In this document: one piece after another, positions 1 to 5,847 of the stretch
How the letters are laid out: each line of letters starts with the position of its first letter
Position numbering within the stretch: position 1 is the stretch's first letter
Source: an uncultured Prevotella sp.
GTDB taxonomy: Bacteria > Bacteroidota > Bacteroidia > Bacteroidales > Bacteroidaceae
Assembly: GCA_900547085.1 (NCBI GenBank)
Contig: URFI01000099.1
Location: 1-8,221, forward strand
Reading direction: 5' to 3'
Length of the DNA stretch: 8,221 nt
The notes under the pieces: generated by a model
Database searches by the model: none
What the model was told of the DNA's origin: nothing
The model's input: only the letters and a program-made list of their open reading frames with translations
Translations under genes and position numbers: made by a program

Positions 1-116
1 TATCAGAAGATTAACGGCATCTCCCTACCAGTTATTTGATGCCGGAAGTGCCACGACTCGCTGCTCACTCTACAAACATCCTTTACAACACAATGATATA
101 GAGCCCCTTACAAAAG

Positions 117-248
117 CATTGACTTTGACCATCAAACACATTGACTTTGACCATCAAACACATTGACTTTGACTGCCAATAGCATAGACCTTGCTTGGCA
201 AACCCATTGACCTTGCTGCGGCAGGGTATAGACACCTTGATTTGTGTC
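117..248. repeat. Six tandem 22-bp units with internal dyads
   Basis: Units start at 117, 139, 161, 183, 205 and 227. Units 1 and 2 are identical. Units 1-5 share an 11-bp left half, CATWGACYTTG, while the right half varies. The right half tends to stay complementary to the left: TTTGA-cca-TCAAA in units 1 and 2, TTG/CAA in unit 3, TTGC-ttg-GCAA in unit 4, and CCTTGC-tgcg-GCAGGG with one G-T pair in unit 5. Unit 6 is degenerate (GACAC/GTGTC). A 22-bp period is about two helical turns and is not a multiple of three, so this is not a coding repeat. It could be an operator or iteron-like array, or a run of RNA or single-strand hairpins. The function is unknown. Confidence 0.85.
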
Positions 249-322
249 ATAAAGATACACTATAGCTAACGAAAAATACTCCAAATACAAGAAAATATCA
301 ATGTTGTTCAATAATAACCTTT

Positions 323-358
323 TTTGCTTGCAGTTATGATATGAAATTCTTAATTTTG
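323..358 (+). promoter_or_regulatory. Candidate Bacteroidetes promoter for the AlbA_2-type gene
   Basis: TAATTTTG at 351-358 matches the Bacteroidetes -7 consensus TAnnTTTG exactly. A TTTG at 323-326 could be the -33 element, with a 24-bp gap that is slightly longer than usual. Transcription would begin near 365, leaving a leader of about 110 bases before the ATG at 478. In AT-rich DNA a match of this kind can occur by chance, so the call is tentative. Confidence 0.4.
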
Positions 359-477
359 AGCATCCTAACAATAATACCTTCCATTTTACGGCAGAATTTA
401 CCTGTAAGAATGGGCAAGACGAATTCCGTCCCGATGCTTGACAGCTTGAAATTTAATGAGAATATACAGTAAAGGAT

Positions 478-1920
478 ATGATAACAAAAGATGAGGTTCT
501 TGAACTTTTACGCAGCACAGAAACCTACAGAATAGAGCGTACAATTTCTACAGGCGACATGGATAAGTTTCAGGAGGCTATTTGTGCATTTTCAAATGAT
601 TTACCGAACTGTCGGAAAAAAGGTTATCTTATTTTAGGCGCTCATGACAATGGAACTTTATCTGGGCTAAGGGTAGATGATACCTTGATGAAGAAAATAG
701 CGGGGATTCGTTCTGACGGCAATATACTTCCTTTGCCGATTATGTCTGTAGAAAAGTTTGAGTTTGATGAAGGCGATTTGCTTGTCGTAGAGGTGTCACC
801 CGCTTTGATTCCGCCGGTTCGTTATCGTGGACGCACCTTTATACGTATAGGACCGCGTCGGGATATTGCCACAGAGTCAGAAGAAAGAGTGCTTTTGGAA
901 AAAAGGACATCTTATATGGCTACATTCGATGCCATGCCTTGTTTCGGTTCATCACTAAAGGATATTGATGTCCAGCTTATAAAGCAGGAATATCTCCCAC
1001 AGATAATAGACACTGGTATCCTGATGACGGATAATCGGTCTTTACAAGAACAATTAGCAGCAATCCATCTTTATGACATTGCCAACGATTGCCCTACAAA
1101 TGCCGCCATTATTCTTTTCGGGAAAAATGCCTCTTTCTTCCTGCATGGTTGTTATGTTCAATATGTGCATTTCGCAGGAGAGGACACAGGAAGTGAAATT
1201 CTTAACGAAAGACAGATTCGTGGCAGTCTGTGTTCAATACTGCCTAAGCTGGAAAGCTTTGTGAAAGATGCTATCGTCACAGCACGTCCGATGCCTGTGA
1301 GTATGCTGAGAGAACAGATTGTGTTTAACTACCCTGAGTTAGCACTTCGAGAGTTGCTGATGAATGCCTGTATGCATCGTGACTATCAGTCTAACATGCC
1401 TATCAGAATATACCAGTTTAGTAATCGGATTGAAATTCTCAATGCAGGAGGCTTGTATGGAGAAGCTCGTCCCGAAAACTTCCCAACAGTCAACGATTAT
1501 CGAAACCCTATCATCGCTGAAGCTATGCGTGGAATGAAATACGTGAATATGTTCAATCGAGGCATTCAGCGTGTCAAAACCATGCTAAGAGACAACGGAA
1601 ATCCAGAACCTGTCTTCAATGTAGGTAAAATTACAGCTTTCGAAGTGATGGTGCAACCATCTTTGTCACTTAACTTAGTCACTGACGGAGAAAAAGTGAC
1701 TAAGTCAGCGACTAAGTCAACAGAAACGATGAACGAGGTATTGGCTTTCTGTGAACGCCCTAAAAGTCTCACGGAGATTATGGCGCACTTGGGACTAAAG
1801 CACCGTAATAACGCTAAAAGTCGATATATCGACCCTTTGATAGAGAATGGATTTCTTGAAATGACAATACCTGAAAAGCCCAACAGTAGAAATCAAAAGT
1901 ACGTGCGCGCTTTATCTTAG
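478..1920 (+). CDS. AlbA_2 / HATPase / winged-helix regulator-like protein
   Basis: A 480-residue protein of the group annotated as 'ATP-binding protein' or 'putative DNA-binding domain-containing protein'. Residues ~8-140 fit an AlbA_2 (Schlafen-related) domain, with a GYLILGAHDNGTLSG strand-turn and a GRTFIRIGPR segment. Residues ~285-375 resemble the divergent HATPase_c_4 module: RELLMNACMHRDY (N296, H300, R301, D302), NAGGLYG (from 322) and FNRGIQRV (G362). A linker with VTKSATKS (407-414) leads to a C-terminal winged-helix segment (~420-478, SLTEIMAHLGLKHRNNAKSRYIDPLIENGFLEM). No signal peptide or membrane segment is seen, so it should be cytoplasmic. The ATG at 478 is the only good start before the domain. 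AAGGA lies too close to it to be a standard Shine-Dalgarno, which is common in Bacteroidetes. The family is usually called a transcriptional regulator, but the ligand, the target and any defence role are unknown. It looks accessory, being more AT-rich than the GH92 gene and standing alone. Confidence 0.88.
   Translation: MITKDEVLELLRSTETYRIERTISTGDMDKFQEAICAFSNDLPNCRKKGYLILGAHDNGTLSGLRVDDTLMKKIAGIRSDGNILPLPIMSVEKFEFDEGDLLVVEVSPALIPPVRYRGRTFIRIGPRRDIATESEERVLLEKRTSYMATFDAMPCFGSSLKDIDVQLIKQEYLPQIIDTGILMTDNRSLQEQLAAIHLYDIANDCPTNAAIILFGKNASFFLHGCYVQYVHFAGEDTGSEILNERQIRGSLCSILPKLESFVKDAIVTARPMPVSMLREQIVFNYPELALRELLMNACMHRDYQSNMPIRIYQFSNRIEILNAGGLYGEARPENFPTVNDYRNPIIAEAMRGMKYVNMFNRGIQRVKTMLRDNGNPEPVFNVGKITAFEVMVQPSLSLNLVTDGEKVTKSATKSTETMNEVLAFCERPKSLTEIMAHLGLKHRNNAKSRYIDPLIENGFLEMTIPEKPNSRNQKYVRALS
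1673..1719. repeat. Intragenic dyad plus 12-bp tandem direct repeat
   Basis: Two perfect 11-bp arms, acttagtcact (1673-1683) and agtgactaagt (1695-1705), flank an 11-base spacer. The right arm also begins a 12-bp tandem duplication, gtgactaagtca (1696-1707) followed by gcgactaagtca (1708-1719), which encodes VTKS-ATKS. The motif falls exactly in the linker between the HATPase-like domain and the winged helix. The same dyad recurs at the end of the gene. Confidence 0.9.
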
Positions 1921-1952
1921 TCACTTATCTTATTCATTTAGAAGTGACTAAG
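1916..1952. repeat. Second copy of the GTGACTAAG dyad, across the stop codon
   Basis: Arms cttagtcactt (1916-1926) and aagtgactaag (1942-1952) are perfect 11-bp inverted repeats around a 15-base spacer, and the TAG stop (1918-1920) lies in the left arm. The 12 bases 1943-1954 are identical to 1695-1706 inside the gene. The transcript could form a hairpin here, but no T-run follows directly, so a simple terminator is not obvious. Confidence 0.88.
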
Positions 1953-1958
1953 TCGCCT

Positions 1959-1982
1959 TTTCGGTAATTGCAATTACCGAAA
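1959..1982. repeat. Perfect 24-bp palindrome
   Basis: The 24 bases are fully self-complementary about 1970/1971, with half-site tttcggtaattg. They follow the AlbA_2-type gene by 38 bases. In RNA this gives about a ten-pair stem with a small loop, followed on the plus strand by tactatttt, so it could act as a weak terminator. The exact symmetry would also suit a dimeric DNA-binding protein or a recombination site. Nothing in the sequence decides between these. Confidence 0.8.
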
Positions 1983-2148
1983 TACTATTTTCAGAGGAGA
2001 TTCTCTTCATTTGTGAATTGTTTGATACACCCTCATTGGTGCACGTTGAAGAACTGCGCCCTGTAGAGGCAAATTCGTTCTTCCGAAGTTGAAGAAGCCA
2101 GGAAAATAGCGACACTTCAGTTACAGTTCAACCTTGACAGCATGAGGA

Positions 2149-2189
2149 AAGCGTGCCTACCCCTGGCTGACCGAGGGGCTGACACGCTT
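2149..2189 (-). terminator. Candidate terminator hairpin downstream of the GH92 gene
   Basis: Outer arms aagcgtg (2149-2155) and cacgctt (2183-2189) pair over seven bases. An inner stem, cccct (2160-2164) with agggg (2174-2178), extends inward with CC/GG pairs around a bulge. Read on the minus strand the hairpin lies about 50 bases beyond the GH92 stop and is followed by ttcctc, a short pyrimidine tail. That fits a modest intrinsic terminator. It could equally be part of an interspersed structured repeat. Confidence 0.4.
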
Positions 2190-2201
2190 CGCTTTTGGCG
2201 A

Positions 2202-2221
2202 CGCACCGCCTCTGCGGTGCG
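2202..2221. repeat. 8-bp stem hairpin, GC-rich
   Basis: The arms cgcaccgc (2202-2209) and gcggtgcg (2214-2221) pair perfectly around a ctct loop, and the stem continues outward with one mismatch. It begins 18 bases past the GH92 stop codon in the direction of GH92 transcription. There is no T-run on either side, so by itself it is not a classical terminator. It may protect the 3' end of the mRNA or belong to a repeated element together with the hairpin at 2149-2189. Confidence 0.6.
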
Positions 2222-2238
2222 CCGAAAGAGAGGGGGTT

Positions 2239-4596
2239 CTAATACTTGTCCTTAGGCGTGGCACCCATGGTCACATCCAGCGTGCCGCCCTCGGCGAAGG
2301 TTGCGAAAGGCAAGTAAGTGCTGTTGAGCGTCTTTCCGTTGAGCTTGTATTCCTGCACATAGATATTCTCCTTGCTGTTGTTGCTCACGTTGATGACAAA
2401 CTTGTCACCCTTATAATAATCCTTGTTCAGACGAATGGTAATCTTGTCGAACAAAGGACTGCCTAAACCAAAGGACGGTTGCTCGGCTGTGAGTCCCTTG
2501 ACATCGAACATACCGATGGACGACTGTACGAACCAAGCGCCCAACTGACCCTGGTCCTCATCCTGTCCGTAACCGTAGCCATGGATGCCATCTGTACCAT
2601 AGAACTCGTCCAAGATGGCACGCACCCACTTCTGGGTGTGCGATGGCTTGCCTGCCTCGTTGAACATCCATGAGATGTGCAGACAAGGTTGATTGCCTTG
2701 GTTGTAAAGCGTCTTCAATCCAGCGAAAGCACCCACCTCGGTACCACCGCTGAAGATGAGCTTCTGCGATTGGGTGAAGATGCTGTCCAAACGGTTATTG
2801 AACTCTTCGGCACCCACCTTAGCCACCAACGCTTTGGCATCGTGCGGTGCATAGAACGTGTACTGCCAAGCGTTGCCTTCCTGGAAGCCGCGCCATACCT
2901 GCATCGGGTCAAAATTCTCAATGAAGCTGCCATCGGCCTTCTTCGGACGAACAAAATTGGTTGACGTGTCATAGATGCGTTCCCAGCCCTTGGAAAGATC
3001 CATCAACTTCTTATAGTCGTCTGTCTTTCCCAATGCCTTGGCCATCTGTGCGGTAGCCCATGCGCCAAAAGCATACTCCAAGGTGTGCGAAGCAGAGAAC
3101 ATGAACATTTCGTCTGATCCTTCACCCGTGTCCTGATGTGGCACATAACCGTGCTCTACAAAGAGTTTGGTATCGGTCTTTCCAGCACCAAATGGTCGGT
3201 TCTCACCATCCAACTCGTTCTTGCGGCAGGCCTCGTAGGCAAGATTCACATCGAAATCACGGATTCCACAAGCATAAGCCGCTGCAATCATCAAACTGAG
3301 TTGGTTGGTTCCTACACCCGATACATAGCGACTGTTGGCTAAGCCATCGCCCAGCCAACCACTGTCTTTGAACACCTGCAGGTGACTACTGATAAAGTCT
3401 GACATGTGTTCTGGGTAAGCCATAATCCAAACTTGGTTGAGATTCCACTGTGCTCCCCACATGGCATCTGTATTGTAGAGGTTGAAAGCAGGTTTGCCAT
3501 CCTTCATCTCAATTTGGCCAACGGTACCATCGTGTTTGGGATAAGCGCCGTTTACGTCACTGGCAATACCACGACCCAAGATGGCATGATACAATCCTGT
3601 GTAGAATTTCACCTTATCATCCTTGTTCGTTGTTTCAACTGCAATGCGACTCAAATGCTCGTTCCAAGCCTCATGCGACTGCTCCTTAGCCTCGTCAAAA
3701 GCCAAGTCCTGCGCCTCAGCCTCAAGGTTCTTACGGGCGTTCTCCACCGAAGTGTAGGACACACCCACCTTTACGGTAATCTTTTCCTGATCAGTTGTCT
3801 CGAACGTCAGATAAGCACCCGCGCCCAAACCCGTAGTGGACAGCGAGTCAGCTTTAACGGTTTCGCCGTTGAAAGTACCTACCCCAACAGGTTTCTTGTC
3901 GACAACGGCATGGAAATACAAGGGGACTTCGGCGCCCGGCTGGTATTTCTTTACATACTCAGGCAGGGTGATCACCCAGCCTTCGACTACGGTTCCATTA
4001 TCCTTAATCTGTACTGAGGCATCCTTTACGGCACCACTTTCGCCCTGGCGGTTACCGATATCAAAGAGGATGCGGCTCTCCTTGCTGGCCGGGAAGGTGT
4101 AACGTTGGAAGGCAACACGCGTGGTGGCTGTCATTTCGGCCGTGACATTGTAGTCCTTGAGTAGTACAGAGTAGTAGCCAGCCGTGGCCACTTCATCATC
4201 GTGCGAGAAGCGTGAGCGGTAGCCTTTACGCTCGTCCGTCATGGCAGTGTCGCCAGGTACGGTGAACAATTTGCCCACGGTGGGCATCAACGTGATGCCT
4301 CCAATCTGGAATTCGTGCAGGCAGGGGAATCCCTCGATACTGGTGTCACGATAATCATAACCCGTTGCCTCCCAGCCAGATTTATTCCCATAATGTCCAT
4401 TGGTTGATGGCCCGGGCTTAGCCATGCCGAAAGGTAAGGCACCGGGAGCCATGTGGAAATAACGACAGTGCGCCGTTCCGATGCGTGGCTCGACATAGTT
4501 TGTCAGGTCTTCTGTTGTTGCATTGTCAGTTTTCGTACAGGACATCATGCCAAAAATGCCGGCGAAAGCCAGTAATGCCATTGAAATTTTTCTCAT
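2239..4596 (-). CDS. GH92 family alpha-mannosidase lipoprotein
   Basis: A 785-residue glycosyl hydrolase family 92 enzyme. The family consists of calcium-dependent, inverting exo-acting alpha-mannosidases that trim N-glycans or mannans. The N-terminus is a type II signal peptide ending in GMMSC, with C20 the lipidated cysteine. The next residues (TKTDN) do not give a clear surface-export signal, so periplasmic or surface location is open. The beta-sandwich starts at YVEPRIGT (34-41) with APGALPFGMAKPGP and TGYDYRDTSIEGFPCLHEF after it. The (alpha/alpha)6 domain holds SASHTLEYAFGAWATAQMAK, the EGNAWQYT motif whose E573 matches the family's general acid, GNQP (634-637, commonly GNEP), and GQDEDQGQLGAW with D679 and D681 as the expected catalytic-base pair. 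Length is normal for the family. The linkage cut cannot be read from sequence alone. No SusC/SusD genes are adjacent in this window. It lies 152 bases after the glsB-like gene on the same strand, so read-through or an own promoter are both possible. Confidence 0.93.
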   Translation of the reverse strand: MRKISMALLAFAGIFGMMSCTKTDNATTEDLTNYVEPRIGTAHCRYFHMAPGALPFGMAKPGPSTNGHYGNKSGWEATGYDYRDTSIEGFPCLHEFQIGGITLMPTVGKLFTVPGDTAMTDERKGYRSRFSHDDEVATAGYYSVLLKDYNVTAEMTATTRVAFQRYTFPASKESRILFDIGNRQGESGAVKDASVQIKDNGTVVEGWVITLPEYVKKYQPGAEVPLYFHAVVDKKPVGVGTFNGETVKADSLSTTGLGAGAYLTFETTDQEKITVKVGVSYTSVENARKNLEAEAQDLAFDEAKEQSHEAWNEHLSRIAVETTNKDDKVKFYTGLYHAILGRGIASDVNGAYPKHDGTVGQIEMKDGKPAFNLYNTDAMWGAQWNLNQVWIMAYPEHMSDFISSHLQVFKDSGWLGDGLANSRYVSGVGTNQLSLMIAAAYACGIRDFDVNLAYEACRKNELDGENRPFGAGKTDTKLFVEHGYVPHQDTGEGSDEMFMFSASHTLEYAFGAWATAQMAKALGKTDDYKKLMDLSKGWERIYDTSTNFVRPKKADGSFIENFDPMQVWRGFQEGNAWQYTFYAPHDAKALVAKVGAEEFNNRLDSIFTQSQKLIFSGGTEVGAFAGLKTLYNQGNQPCLHISWMFNEAGKPSHTQKWVRAILDEFYGTDGIHGYGYGQDEDQGQLGAWFVQSSIGMFDVKGLTAEQPSFGLGSPLFDKITIRLNKDYYKGDKFVINVSNNSKENIYVQEYKLNGKTLNSTYLPFATFAEGGTLDVTMGATPKDKY

Positions 4597-4706
4597 GTCT
4601 GTTGGTTCTTGTTAGTTAATAATAGTGAATTAGCTAAATGTATACGCCACCTCCTACTGTTTGAATCATGCAAATTCTGACTATTGAAGATGGTACAGAT
4701 GAACAA

Positions 4707-4718
4707 GCACGCGCGTGC
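4707..4718. repeat. 12-bp perfect palindrome in the glsB-GH92 gap
   Basis: gcacgcgcgtgc reads the same on both strands and lies in the 152-base gap between the glsB-like and GH92 genes, 31 bases after the glsB-like stop. As RNA it can only form a short four-pair stem, followed on the minus strand by ttgtt, so it would be a weak terminator at best. A dimeric repressor site for the mannosidase gene is another possibility. Confidence 0.45.
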
Positions 4719-4748
4719 CAGTCACTACTAATCGTAACTTTTGGCTGT

Positions 4749-5750
4749 TTATGACTTGTTGTTGTTTTCCTTATAAATGATGTTGTTGACACCCGAAGTG
4801 ATTTCAAGCGACTCACGATGCTCCTTGATGAAACTATCGATATGGCGCACACGTTTGTCTTCCAATATCTCGTCTACCGAGATTAGGATTCCCGTTTCTT
4901 CCACATCACCGAACCCATTGTTGATGGCGGTGCCAAACAGTTTCATCGTAGGACTTAACCCCATGTAGGCATTAACCAAGGGAGGGATGTTGTATCCCAA
5001 TTGACGTATCTCTCTGTTGAGGATTCTGTAATCTGACTTGAAATCCGTTTCAGAGAACAACTTTTCCAATTCTTTGGGATCTTCCTGTAACTCCAAAGGA
5101 TTTCTCGGCACGATGAGGTGGTCCTTGTCGTCAAAATGTTTCTTCAAAAAATACAAAATCATGTCACGTCCCCTGCGGATATAAGAAGGGTACATCGTCA
5201 TCTTACCGAAGAAATACTTGAGATTAGGATTGAGAACGGTCAGTGCTCCGAGGCCATCCCACAGGTTGTCCAAGGCAAAGATGCTTTTGGTGTTGCGGCG
5301 CACGTTTTGATATTCCAACGCCACGAAAGACCTTCCCAGCTCTACGGTATAGGGCATGTAGTCTTGAAGAAACTTATCGGAGAAATGGAAAAGGTGGCTG
5401 GTGGCCAACTTAGGCTGCCCATTGTCGTCCAATTCCCAGTTGGAACCGTACTGATACCGATAGCCTCCGATAATCTCATCCGCTTCGGGATTCCACACAA
5501 TCAGCTGTTTGTAACAGTTGTCACAGGTATCAAATTCATCAATATCCATGGACTTTCCAGTGCCTCCGCCAGCGGTACGGAAGGCTATTTCGCGCAATCG
5601 TCCAATCTCCTTCATCACGTTGGGTGAGTCATGGGCTGTGACCACGAAAATCTTGTTGTGGCTTTTGTTCGTCATCCGGAGCCGCTTCTCAGGCGTCAAT
5701 TCAGCTTTCAACAGCTCCCTATCGATGGGCTGGATAATCTCTTCTTGCAT
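4749..5750 (-). CDS. glsB: GNAT-fold N-acyltransferase, glycine-lipid synthase GlsB-like
   Basis: A 333-residue protein of the COG3176 / Acetyltransf_5 type ('putative hemolysin' in older annotation), related to OlsB of ornithine-lipid synthesis. In Bacteroides the homologue GlsB attaches a 3-hydroxy fatty acyl chain to the amino group of glycine to give a monoacyl glycine lipid. Visible support: the GNAT core ~48-100 with GRLREIAFRTAGGGTGK, the acidic DIDEFDTCDNCYKQLIVW and the strand IIGGYRYQYG, then VELGRSFV (136-143), and the conserved block KYFFGKMTMYPSYIRRGRD (178-196). No signal peptide is seen, and it probably acts at the inner face of the inner membrane. It follows the O-acyltransferase gene by 97 bases in the same direction, the partner expected for a two-step lipid pathway. 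The glycine substrate is inferred from the phylum and the pairing; ornithine or another amino acid is possible. Confidence 0.78.
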   Translation of the reverse strand: MQEEIIQPIDRELLKAELTPEKRLRMTNKSHNKIFVVTAHDSPNVMKEIGRLREIAFRTAGGGTGKSMDIDEFDTCDNCYKQLIVWNPEADEIIGGYRYQYGSNWELDDNGQPKLATSHLFHFSDKFLQDYMPYTVELGRSFVALEYQNVRRNTKSIFALDNLWDGLGALTVLNPNLKYFFGKMTMYPSYIRRGRDMILYFLKKHFDDKDHLIVPRNPLELQEDPKELEKLFSETDFKSDYRILNREIRQLGYNIPPLVNAYMGLSPTMKLFGTAINNGFGDVEETGILISVDEILEDKRVRHIDSFIKEHRESLEITSGVNNIIYKENNNKS

Positions 5751-5847
5751 GGTTTCTTAGAGGATTGACGAAGAAGGACCATTCATTGTGAGTATGGGAT
5801 TCTCTCAAATAAGATCTCTCAACGCTTGATTGATATTTCAGTTATCT

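Larger units (their letters stand above)
1..477. other. Intergenic region with no convincing gene
   Basis: This AT-rich stretch lies upstream of the AlbA_2-type gene. Short frames open to the left edge (for example 2-166, 54 codons ending inside the repeats) have no recognisable domain, and none of the minus-strand ATGs near the edge opens a frame of useful length. The region holds the 22-bp repeat array (117-248) and a candidate promoter for the downstream gene (323-358). No tRNA, IS terminal repeat or transposase fragment was recognised in 1-116. Confidence 0.6.
1983..2238. other. Non-coding, hairpin-rich spacer between convergent genes
   Basis: With the palindrome before it, this fills the 318-base gap between the AlbA_2-type gene and the GH92 gene. 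No frame has a start codon and a recognisable product. The longest orphan frame (1952-2092) lacks an ATG. From 2078 onward there are three successive inverted repeats: TTCTTC/GAAGAA at 2078-2096, and the two larger hairpins at 2149-2189 and 2202-2221. The GC content rises sharply here compared with the left part of the window. Confidence 0.6.

Noticed and set aside
2..166. 3' end of an upstream gene (54 open codons to the left edge)
   Set aside because: No recognisable domain, the frame ends inside the tandem repeats, and such a length is expected by chance.
117..248. CRISPR array
   Set aside because: The units are contiguous at 22 bp with no spacers of normal length, and no cas gene is nearby.
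132..371. 79-residue minus-strand reading frame
   Set aside because: It runs through the repeat array and promoter region, has no domain features and no supporting context.
478..1920. Anti-phage defence gene (Schlafen/AlbA-like)
   Set aside because: The domain family does occur near defence loci, but no partner effector or other defence gene is visible, so only the domain description is kept.
1952..2092. Orphan frame after the AlbA_2-type gene, possibly a gene remnant
   Set aside because: It has no ATG, starts inside the stop-codon dyad, crosses the palindrome, and resembles no family I know.
3406..4017. 203-residue plus-strand frame opposite the mannosidase gene
   Set aside because: It lies entirely antisense to a strongly supported GH92 gene and has no recognisable features; it is a shadow frame.
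5118..5627. 169-residue plus-strand frame opposite the glsB-like gene
   Set aside because: It is antisense to a conserved GNAT-type protein and has no independent motif or start signal.
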